The notes under the pieces: generated by a model
What the model saw: only the letters and a program-made list of their open reading frames with translations
The model's database searches: none
Told to the model about the DNA's origin: nothing
Assembly: GCA_049802875.1 (NCBI GenBank)
Contig: JBARNH010000040.1
Span: 1 to 64,000 of the forward strand
Length of the DNA stretch: 64,000 nucleotides
Direction of reading: 5' to 3'
Source of the DNA: Lutacidiplasma sp049802875
GTDB taxonomy: Archaea > Thermoplasmatota > Thermoplasmata > Lutacidiplasmatales > UBA184
Part shown: positions 30,565 to 38,639 of the stretch, piece after piece
How positions within the stretch are numbered: position 1 is the first letter of the stretch
How the letters are laid out: the number at the start of each line of letters is the position of its first letter
Position numbers and translations under genes: made by a program

Positions 30565-33138
30565 CTAGCTCCAGGTGATCAACCGATACACGTTGTGGCC
30601 GCTCACGTCCACAGCGCCGATGGTGGGCTTCGCGGTGTGGCCCTTCACAGCCCCGACGGTGAAGGCATAGACCCCGTTCGGGTCATAGAACGTAATCGTC
30701 GAGGTGGTCGACCATAGGGTCACTCCGCCCAGCGTCACGGACCAGAGCTTTCCGGACGGCAGCCCTTTCTCGGTGTATACCACCTTGTACAGGGTGACCG
30801 ACACGAGCGGGTGATCATCGCCGCCGACGGTGATCGCGCCACTGTTGTTGTAGGGCAGTACGCCGTACGGGTCACTGGGCGACCCGTAGTTAGCCCAGTA
30901 GTTACCGCCCTCCCAAGACAGACCAAGGATGCTTCCCGTGAGCGACCAGCCGTTGACGGTGCGCACGTCCGTGGACGGCTGCACCGAGACGTTCCACCGG
31001 TCCGTGTAGACGACGGAGGCGCCGCTGTAGATGTCGACCGTCGGGGTCACTGCGGTAGTGGGGGTGACGAACGCGTTGTTGTAGATCAGGTTCCCCGAGG
31101 ACCACAGGATCATCGCGATCTGGGCCCCGTAAAGGCCGACGGCTCCGGGGTCCGCTGCCGGCGCAGCGATCGGCACGAACACGTTCCCCCAGATGGTGTT
31201 GTGCGTCCCGCCGTAGATCATCAGCCCGTCGCTCATCACCTGGAACGTGTTCCCGGCGATGAGGTTGTCACTCGAGTACCAGAACACCACGCTCGCCTCC
31301 GTGAACCCGACGTCGTCCGCGAAAATCCATCCCGTGATCAATGGGGAGTTGACGAGCGAGACGTGGGTCACGTTCAAGAAGCCGATCTCAAGGTAGTTCG
31401 TCGTGGGAAGACCGAACTGGACGACGTTCGCCTCCTCGGGCTGGATGGTGATCGCCAACTCGAACGACGGCGCGTTCACGATCGATACGTAGGCCGTGGT
31501 GTCCACGATGAGGATTCCCGGGAAGACCGGGAAGAGGTAGTCGTTCCACTCCGCGAAGAGTGGGCTCAGAAGGCCCACTTGGTTGTTGTAGAGGACGTAC
31601 GGGTTCGCGAACGTCCCGGCCCCACTTTGCGAGATCCCCGCGAGCTGGGCGTTCGAGGAAGCCCAGAGCGGCGTGTACACCCCGAGCGCAGTGTCCGGCG
31701 CCAGGTTCACCGTTCGGGAGGCCGCCCCGCTCAGCGTCATCGTCACCGGTTTCCGGTCGCTCAACAGGATCTGGTAGGTGTACTTCCCGGGCGGCAACCA
31801 GTAGGACGCCACTCCCGAGGTCGGGACCGGAGCCCAGGCGGCCGTGTTCTTGTCGAACTTCGTTCCGGGGGAGACGAAGATGAACGCATTCGAGGGGTTG
31901 ACATTCACCGTCTGGTGGACAGCCCCCGAAGGCACGGAGCCGGCCACTCCCCAGAGGGGGTAGAGCAGCGACGGACCGCTCGCGATGTCCGCGACCGGGT
32001 TCGCGCCGCCACTCGACCACTCCGCGATCCCCGCGGAGGTCTCGCCCGTGTCGGTCCCGAAGTCGAATGCCGCTGGGACGTCCTTGTAGACCGAGGTCCC
32101 GTTGGGCTGAGTCCACAGGCCGAACGAACCGGCGATATTCATCAGGTTCGTCTCGGACCCCCCGCCCGGGCCGCCGAGCATGATCTCGGCGTCATTGATC
32201 AGGAACCCGGTGGGGTTGACGGCCTTTCCGTTGATCTGTTGGTCGGGGCTCGGCGCCGGACCCGTCGGCGTGGCGAGGCCGGTCGAGTTGAACTCGGCGA
32301 AGTCGTACGACCCCGAGACCGACACGCCACTCTTCGACAGTGTGTAATTAAAGAACACCGTGGGGCGGTCGTTGTAGACGGTCACGTTGTTGTAGGTTGT
32401 GATCGTGAACGGCGGCGCCACATCATAGGCCACGGTGCCGATCCCGATGTACACCTCGTCACCGATGAAAAAGCTCGCCGGCCCGTGGGCGTAGATTCCG
32501 TTGGGAGGGAAATAGAAGTTCGGGTTCGAGAAGTTCCAGATGTTGTCCTCGAAAACGAGGGTGTGAGAGCTCGCGTAGTAGACGGGGACGTTCTGGAGCC
32601 AATACTGATTGGCCGTGGAACCGAGTACGTCCACGTTCGTTCCCACGGTGTTCGCCTGGATCGTGAACTGGTCGGGTCCCGCCGCGCCGATGTAGAGCGG
32701 GTCGACCGCGTTCAACGTGAGCGACGCCTTGACGCTGTCCGTGTAGGAGATCGTGCCAACGTTCTTGCCGTTCTTCTCTTGGATTCCGAAGTCACCGAGG
32801 CCCATGGGGGCCGGTGCGACGGAGTAGAGGGGGGAGATCACGCCGTTGGCGGCGGTTACGTCCGCATCAAAATTCGGTAGAAACACTTTGTTCATCGGGG
32901 CATTATCGGCTTTGAGGGTGGCCAGCACTTGGCTCTCCAAGGCACTCGAGCCGGTGGGAGCGCTCGGGGCGGCCGGGGCCGACGAGGGGGCGGCCGCGGA
33001 CGAGGGGCTCCCGTGACTTGCGGACCCTCCGGCCATGGCCAACCCACCGCCCACCGGCATCGCTGTCGCCGCCGGGAACACCATGATCGCCGAGACGACT
33101 ATCACTAGTGCCAAGAGCCCCTTACCGAGGTACGTCAT
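30565..33138 (-). CDS. Thermopsin-family-like secreted protein with beta-helix and C-terminal repeat domain
   Basis: An 857-residue exported protein. A signal peptide (1-26, TYLGKGLLALVIVVSAIMVF) is followed by an Ala/Ser/Pro-rich linker. Next comes a region with YSVAPAPMGLGDFGI and SYDFAEFNSTG that matches thermopsin (peptidase A5) landmarks. Near 620-680 a right-handed beta-helix segment (NLIAGNTF, NTIWGNVF) appears. The final 75 residues contain VYTEKGLPSGKLWSVTLGG, a module repeated in many Thermoplasmata exoproteins. Thermopsins are acid proteases; here the peptidase function is plausible but no catalytic Asp can be named. A TATA-like ATTTAA lies 26-31 bases before ATG 33138. Confidence 0.75.
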   Translation of the reverse strand: MTYLGKGLLALVIVVSAIMVFPAATAMPVGGGLAMAGGSASHGSPSSAAAPSSAPAAPSAPTGSSALESQVLATLKADNAPMNKVFLPNFDADVTAANGVISPLYSVAPAPMGLGDFGIQEKNGKNVGTISYTDSVKASLTLNAVDPLYIGAAGPDQFTIQANTVGTNVDVLGSTANQYWLQNVPVYYASSHTLVFEDNIWNFSNPNFYFPPNGIYAHGPASFFIGDEVYIGIGTVAYDVAPPFTITTYNNVTVYNDRPTVFFNYTLSKSGVSVSGSYDFAEFNSTGLATPTGPAPSPDQQINGKAVNPTGFLINDAEIMLGGPGGGSETNLMNIAGSFGLWTQPNGTSVYKDVPAAFDFGTDTGETSAGIAEWSSGGANPVADIASGPSLLYPLWGVAGSVPSGAVHQTVNVNPSNAFIFVSPGTKFDKNTAAWAPVPTSGVASYWLPPGKYTYQILLSDRKPVTMTLSGAASRTVNLAPDTALGVYTPLWASSNAQLAGISQSGAGTFANPYVLYNNQVGLLSPLFAEWNDYLFPVFPGILIVDTTAYVSIVNAPSFELAITIQPEEANVVQFGLPTTNYLEIGFLNVTHVSLVNSPLITGWIFADDVGFTEASVVFWYSSDNLIAGNTFQVMSDGLMIYGGTHNTIWGNVFVPIAAPAADPGAVGLYGAQIAMILWSSGNLIYNNAFVTPTTAVTPTVDIYSGASVVYTDRWNVSVQPSTDVRTVNGWSLTGSILGLSWEGGNYWANYGSPSDPYGVLPYNNSGAITVGGDDHPLVSVTLYKVVYTEKGLPSGKLWSVTLGGVTLWSTTSTITFYDPNGVYAFTVGAVKGHTAKPTIGAVDVSGHNVYRLITWS

Positions 33139-33163
33139 AGCGGAGCTCGGTAGGTTATACACC

Positions 33164-33169
33164 ATTTAA
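33164..33169 (-). promoter_or_regulatory. TATA-like element for the thermopsin-like gene
   Basis: Minus-strand TTAAAT 26-31 bases before ATG 33138. It supports that start over the in-frame ATG at 33165, which would lie on top of the box. Confidence 0.5.
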
Positions 33170-33366
33170 GGCTTCTTCAAATTACCGGACCCGGGCCGCC
33201 TGTGTGCCGCCCAAGACCCCCCAATCGCGCATTCTCTAGAGTGGGGAGTTCGACACTCGGGTGGGGGAGGGGGGATTCTGGGAGCCGTAAAGTACTGAGG
33301 GCCGATTCTTACTTGGGGAACGTCCGCGAGAGCCCTCGAGCGAACTCTCAGCGGGTCCGGTTTCGT

Positions 33367-36300
33367 ATGGAGTGCTTGAAGCGGGACCGTCGACTGTTCG
33401 GGAGCTTGCCCTCGGACTCGGAGGGTCCGGTGCGGGAAGCGGTCGGGTCGAGGAACGCTTCTGACCCGCTAAGGGCTCTCTTTCGCCACCGGGGGGGACC
33501 ACGCGGGAGGTCCAGGGGCAACAGCCGCGCTCGGGCGACGGCTCTCTTTGTGACCGTGTTGCTCCTGACGGTTGCCGTCGCAGCCGTAGGCCCTGCGTCG
33601 GCGAGCGCGGTGAGCTCCGGCCGAACGCCAACGAATTCCGCGGCTAGTTACCCGGTGACCGGAACCGTCTTCGGGTACTTCCAGAGCAACGCTACCTCGA
33701 CCCCCGTACCGATCTCCGGGGACACGGTCGATGCCGTAGAAAGCAGCTGCGTTCCGTTCGTAAATTCCCTCGCTAGCTGTACTCCCAATGCCACCGCGAC
33801 GACGGGTCCCTCGGGCGGCTATTCCCTATCGCTGCCGAACGGGACCTACGACGTCTACTCGTCCCCCGTCGGGGAATACGGCGGTGATTGGACCACCGTT
33901 ACCGTGCGAGGGACTGCGGCGACCGCGCCGACGATCGACAGCTTCTTCGAGCTGACCTACACCAACACTACCTTCGACCTGCCGGGCTTCACGTCCCTCT
34001 CTGGTTACATCGACGACCACTCTGACACCCAGATTCCGGTCCTCTCGTACACCTCGGATGGGACGTTTTACGTCAACTCTTCCGGCGACCTCGTGTTCTA
34101 CTCGTTCCCCGACCGGAGCATTGAGAGAATCGCCCCGTGGGACATGTTGTACGACCAGATCGGATACGTGGGCGAGCTGAACAATTACTTCTACCTCACC
34201 TTCGACGGGTCGTATGCCTACGAGATGGGCTGCGCCACGCCCAGGTGCAGCTCGCCCGGCGCGCTCACGGTCTATGCGGTGAACGTCACCACGGGAAGAT
34301 CGTTCATCTGGAACACCGGCGTTTCCGTGATGAATACGCCCACCAACGCGCAGGTCAACCTGGTCGGTCGCAACGGAAACGATTCCCTGATGTCCCTCGT
34401 GACCTCCAACGGGACGATCCGCCTCTACAACCCGTGGAACGGGACGGCATGGATTGCCGGCACGATTCCCTACTTCGAGGCCAACAACATCTACTGGGTC
34501 CCGTTCCTGAATTCGTTCGTTAACGTCGAGGCAGGGGGCAGCACAGCCGACGAGGTCGAACAGCTCGAGTTGGAAGGGCCCGGGAGCGGAACGAGCTTCG
34601 TACCCGTCTTCGGTCCCGTGGTCAACGGCCCCGGAGGGATCAAGTCGAACGGCGTCAATGGGCTGGCCTTCAATCTCACCCTCGATGAGATGTCCTACGA
34701 CTACGGTTCTTCGGCGAGTGGGACCGGTCAGACGATCTACTCGTTCGCCGACGGGGTGCTGTCGACGCAGGAGTCCTACGTGCTGGAGAAGGGAATTCCG
34801 TACGGGCGATTTGTCGCGGACGACCACCGACTCGCGGTAACGACCGGGGCGCCGCTCGTCAACGCGTACTACGACCCAAACTTCTACAACCAGAGTTGGG
34901 TGAACGACCCGTTCACGGGACAGTACTTCGACACGAACATCCAGGAAGGATTTCGAAACCCAAGCGAACCGAACCTGTTCGACAGTGCGGCCGGTTTCGA
35001 CGGCGAAGCCGCGCACCAGTTCCTCAACGCCTCGACGGCGATCACGGCCTACTCCGTCAATTGCGCGAGCGTCACAGGTGCGGCTATCGAGTGCCCGTTG
35101 CTCGGTACGACGCCCGGTACGAAGCTCGGGACGATCTACTACGTCTCGGAGCTGCCCGCGGGTTCCTACCCTTACCCGGCCACCGCGCCGCTCGCCCAGG
35201 ACCGCCCGCCTCCTCCGCTCGTCCTCTCGGAGACGAGCGATTCTTCGAGCGTGACCGTGACGTGGGGAGCTCCGTCAATTTATCCGGTCCTGAACTACAC
35301 CTTCTACTGGGGATTCAGCCCGTCGGCGCTCACGCAGCACGTGAACCTCGCCTCGGACGACCCTCGCTTCACCATTTCGGGCCTCTTCTCGGACGAGCAG
35401 GTGTACTACGGCGCGACCGTGACCGACCTCAATTTCATGAGCCCCCTCGCGTCCGGCGCGGCCGCCACGACCGGGCCGCCGGCGTTGGGACCGACGGGAT
35501 TGATCGCCAAGGCGACCAGCGCGAGAGAGGTGGACCTCTCCTGGACAAACCCGCCTGGCCCCGTGATCAACGACACGATGTACTATTCCACCGGCCCCTC
35601 GGGACCGTTCACCGGCGAGTCCGAAGGGGCGGTGACCTCAGCCCTGGTGACGGGACTCTCCCCCGGCACCGAGTACTTCTTCGAGGTCGCCGCGTGGAAC
35701 TCCTCCGTCCAGAGCCCCCGTTCCAACGAGGCCAGTGCGACGACCTTCGGGCCACCGCCAGCCCCTACTGGGCTCGCGGTCGCTTCGGTGGCGTCCTCCG
35801 CGGTGACCATCGGATGGGTGAACCCGGCGGGGCCGCTCCTCAACGACACCGCATTCTACGCGATGGCTCGGACGGGTCCGTTTACGGCCGTTTCGGAGGG
35901 GGTCACGACCTCGGCCAAACTGGAAGGACTGGCGCCGAACACTACGTACTACTTCGGGGTCACGGCGTGGAATTCCACAGGAGAGAGCGCCACGTCGAGC
36001 CTGGTGCTCGCGACGACGCTGGTAGCGGGCGCCCCGTTTCCTCCGTCCGCACCGACGGATCTGAACGCGACGACGCTCAACGAGACGTCCGTCCGGCTAT
36101 CGTGGACCCCGCCTCCGGGCACCCTCGTGGGCTACACGGCTTTTTTCGGAAATGTGTCGGGGGACTACACGGTGAGTGATTACATCGCGAACGGGACCAC
36201 GTCGAGCTACAACGTCACCGGGCTCACTCCGTCCACCACCTACTACTTCGTCGTGCGAGCGTGGGGCGTGGGCGGTCCGGGGAATCTGTCTCAAATGGCT

Positions 36301-36462
36301 CGCGCGACGACGGCCTCGCCTCCTCCGACGCCGGGGACGGGAAGTCAGACTCCCGCGGCAACGTTCTGGTGGCTCTATCTTCCACTAATGCTCGCGGTGG
36401 CCGTCGCGCTGATGCTGGTGGTCCGCCGAATCACTGTGCGCCGAGGGAAAGGCGAAGGGTAA
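33367..36462 (+). CDS. Large surface protein with four fibronectin type III domains
   Basis: A 1031-residue protein from ATG 33367. A basic N-terminus and a hydrophobic segment (about 58-80) act as signal or anchor. A carboxypeptidase-regulatory-like strand pattern (VTGTVFGYF...GGYSLSLPNGTYDVY) follows, then a 400-residue beta-rich body of unknown fold. Four FnIII domains begin near residues 614, 711, 797 and 895 (for example GPTGLIAKATSAREVDLSW and PSAPTDLNATTLNETSVRLSW). A C-terminal membrane helix (about 999-1020) ends in a basic tail. Adhesion or polysaccharide binding is the usual role. Dense N-glycosylation sequons are present. The start is uncertain, since the frame is open upstream. 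Confidence 0.8.
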   Translation: MECLKRDRRLFGSLPSDSEGPVREAVGSRNASDPLRALFRHRGGPRGRSRGNSRARATALFVTVLLLTVAVAAVGPASASAVSSGRTPTNSAASYPVTGTVFGYFQSNATSTPVPISGDTVDAVESSCVPFVNSLASCTPNATATTGPSGGYSLSLPNGTYDVYSSPVGEYGGDWTTVTVRGTAATAPTIDSFFELTYTNTTFDLPGFTSLSGYIDDHSDTQIPVLSYTSDGTFYVNSSGDLVFYSFPDRSIERIAPWDMLYDQIGYVGELNNYFYLTFDGSYAYEMGCATPRCSSPGALTVYAVNVTTGRSFIWNTGVSVMNTPTNAQVNLVGRNGNDSLMSLVTSNGTIRLYNPWNGTAWIAGTIPYFEANNIYWVPFLNSFVNVEAGGSTADEVEQLELEGPGSGTSFVPVFGPVVNGPGGIKSNGVNGLAFNLTLDEMSYDYGSSASGTGQTIYSFADGVLSTQESYVLEKGIPYGRFVADDHRLAVTTGAPLVNAYYDPNFYNQSWVNDPFTGQYFDTNIQEGFRNPSEPNLFDSAAGFDGEAAHQFLNASTAITAYSVNCASVTGAAIECPLLGTTPGTKLGTIYYVSELPAGSYPYPATAPLAQDRPPPPLVLSETSDSSSVTVTWGAPSIYPVLNYTFYWGFSPSALTQHVNLASDDPRFTISGLFSDEQVYYGATVTDLNFMSPLASGAAATTGPPALGPTGLIAKATSAREVDLSWTNPPGPVINDTMYYSTGPSGPFTGESEGAVTSALVTGLSPGTEYFFEVAAWNSSVQSPRSNEASATTFGPPPAPTGLAVASVASSAVTIGWVNPAGPLLNDTAFYAMARTGPFTAVSEGVTTSAKLEGLAPNTTYYFGVTAWNSTGESATSSLVLATTLVAGAPFPPSAPTDLNATTLNETSVRLSWTPPPGTLVGYTAFFGNVSGDYTVSDYIANGTTSSYNVTGLTPSTTYYFVVRAWGVGGPGNLSQMARATTASPPPTPGTGSQTPAATFWWLYLPLMLAVAVALMLVVRRITVRRGKGEG

Positions 36463-36617
36463 GCTTCTGCGAAACGCCGACGACGGGAAGCCCCCCCGAT
36501 CGACCCTCGATGAAAGGGGCGGTTCGACGGTCTCTGGATCGGATCGCGCCACGAGGCTCCCATCGGGCCGTCGGTGCCCCGCCACCTTTTCACTCCGCCG
36601 GTATTCGCCCCGGACCC

Positions 36618-38639
36618 ATGACCAATACCGACCTCGACGAGACCTGCATCAACACGCTCCGCTTCCTCGCGGTCGACTCCGTGGAACGGGCGAAGTCCGG
36701 CCACCCGGGCCTTCCCTTGGGCGCCGCGCCGATGGCGTACGTCCTTTGGGACCGATTCCTCCGTCACAATCCGGCGGACCCTCTCTGGGTGAACCGCGAC
36801 CGTTTCGTCCTTTCGGCAGGACACGGCTCAGCGCTCCTCTACGCCCTCTTGCACGTCACCGGCTACGACCTGCCCATCGAGGAGCTGCAGCAGTTCCGGC
36901 AGTGGGGGAGTCGAACCCCCGGTCATCCGGAGTACGGACGGACTCCCGGAGTTGAGGCGACCACCGGCCCGCTCGGGCAGGGATTCGCGATGGGAGTCGG
37001 AATGGCCATCGCCGAACGCCACCTTGGCGCAATATTCAATCTCGACGGGATTCCCCTCGTGGATCATTACACGTACGGCATCGTTTCCGACGGCGACCTG
37101 ATGGAAGGGATCGCCTCGGAAGCGGCGTCCCTCGCGGGAACGCTCGGGCTCGGGAAACTCATCTACCTCTACGACGACAACCACATCTCTCTCGAAGGAC
37201 CCACCCTCTGGGCGTTCACGGAGGATGCCGCGAAGCGTTTCGAGGCGTACGGCTGGCAGGTGCTGCACGTGGCGGACGGCAACGACCTTCTGGCCGTGGA
37301 CTCGGCCATTCGCGAAGCCCGGACGGAAATGGCCCGCCCGAGCCTCATCTGCGTCCGAACCCATATCGGATACGGGAGTCCGGTCCAAGGTACCCGGGAA
37401 GCCCACGGCGAACCACTCGGTCCCGCGAACTTGAAGGCGACGAAGCAGAAGCTCGGCTGGCCCCTCGAACCGACGTTCCTCGTCCCGGCGGAGGCTCGGG
37501 CCCATTTCCGCGAAGCGTTGCACCGGGGGGCCGAGTGGCAAAAGGAATGGGAGACCCTCCGCGACCAGTTCCGTACCAGCCACGCCGATACGGCCGTCCA
37601 GTTCGATGAGCAACTCGCCGGTACGCTTCCCCTCCACTGGGAGGCCGACCTTCCCTCGTTCCGCCCCGCCGACGGCCCGATGGCGACGCGCGACGCGTCA
37701 CAGAAGGTCCTCAACGCGCTGGTGGGTCGTTTGCCGGCGCTGGTCGGGGGAGCGGCGGACCTCTCTCCTTCGACCAAGACCCTGCTGCCCGGGTCCCCTG
37801 ACTACTCGGCGGCGGACGCGGCCGGCCGGAACTTCCACTTCGGCGTTCGGGAGCACTCGATGGTCGGGGTCCTGAACGGGATGGCCCTGCACGGCGGTTT
37901 GCTGCCCTACGGCGGCACATTCCTCGTGTTCTCCGACTACGCACGCGGGTCGATCCGGCTGGCGGCGCTCCAGCAGACCCATACGGTCTTCGTCTTCACC
38001 CACGATAGTATCGGGATGGGGGAAGACGGGCCGACTCACCAACCGGTCGAGCAGCTCGCGAGCCTGCGGGCGATCCCCGAACTGACGCTCATCCGCCCGG
38101 CCGACGCGAACGAGACCGTCGCCGCCTGGCGACTCGCCATCGAACGCCCGGGACCGACGGCTCTCGTGTTCTCCCGACAGAAACTCCCGGTGATGGACCC
38201 GTCGTCGTATCCGATCGCCGACGGCGTCCCGCGGGGAGCGTACGTCCTCGCCGACGCCGACACGGGGCCACCTCAAGTGGTGCTCATCGCGACGGGCTCC
38301 GAGGTGCCGCTGGTCCTCGAGGCGCGTCAACGTCTCGCGGCCGAGGGGACCCATACGCGGGTGGTCTCGTTCCCAAGCTGGCGCCTTTTCGAGGCTCAGT
38401 CGGCCGCCTATCGGGACTCAGTCCTCCCCCCGGGGATCCCTCGAATTTCGGTCGAGGCGGGGGTGACCCTCGGTTGGTCCCGGTATGTCGGCCCGACCGG
38501 CGTATCGATCGGGATCGACCGATTTGGGGCGTCGGCCCCGGGTCCGGTCGTCCAGCGGGAGCTCGGGTTCACGGTGGACCACGTGATCGAATGCGTGCGA
38601 AGAGTCCTCGGGACCCCGCTCGGTCAGGGGGGCTCGTGA
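36618..38639 (+). CDS. tkt: Transketolase (full-length, bacterial type)
   Basis: A 673-residue single-chain transketolase. HPGLPLGAAPMAY, the thiamine-diphosphate motif VSDGDLMEG (about 158-166), the GVREHSMVGVLNGMALHGG segment, DSIGMGEDGPTHQPVEQLA and FGASAPG are all present. It transfers two-carbon units between ketoses and aldoses (xylulose-5P, ribose-5P, erythrose-4P). Many archaea have a split two-gene transketolase; this undivided form resembles bacterial enzymes. It opens the pentose-phosphate operon, and its TGA overlaps the start of the next gene (GTGA). A pyrimidine-rich CCTTTTCAC about 28 bases upstream may serve as promoter. Confidence 0.95.
   Translation: MTNTDLDETCINTLRFLAVDSVERAKSGHPGLPLGAAPMAYVLWDRFLRHNPADPLWVNRDRFVLSAGHGSALLYALLHVTGYDLPIEELQQFRQWGSRTPGHPEYGRTPGVEATTGPLGQGFAMGVGMAIAERHLGAIFNLDGIPLVDHYTYGIVSDGDLMEGIASEAASLAGTLGLGKLIYLYDDNHISLEGPTLWAFTEDAAKRFEAYGWQVLHVADGNDLLAVDSAIREARTEMARPSLICVRTHIGYGSPVQGTREAHGEPLGPANLKATKQKLGWPLEPTFLVPAEARAHFREALHRGAEWQKEWETLRDQFRTSHADTAVQFDEQLAGTLPLHWEADLPSFRPADGPMATRDASQKVLNALVGRLPALVGGAADLSPSTKTLLPGSPDYSAADAAGRNFHFGVREHSMVGVLNGMALHGGLLPYGGTFLVFSDYARGSIRLAALQQTHTVFVFTHDSIGMGEDGPTHQPVEQLASLRAIPELTLIRPADANETVAAWRLAIERPGPTALVFSRQKLPVMDPSSYPIADGVPRGAYVLADADTGPPQVVLIATGSEVPLVLEARQRLAAEGTHTRVVSFPSWRLFEAQSAAYRDSVLPPGIPRISVEAGVTLGWSRYVGPTGVSIGIDRFGASAPGPVVQRELGFTVDHVIECVRRVLGTPLGQGGS

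Noticed and set aside
30811..32880. 689-residue open frame on the plus strand
   Set aside because: It is fully antisense to the thermopsin-like gene and is Arg/Asp/Gly-rich low-complexity sequence, as expected of the complement of high-GC coding DNA.
33826..35016. 396-residue open frame on the minus strand
   Set aside because: Antisense to the FnIII protein, with Arg/Val/Glu bias and no domain.
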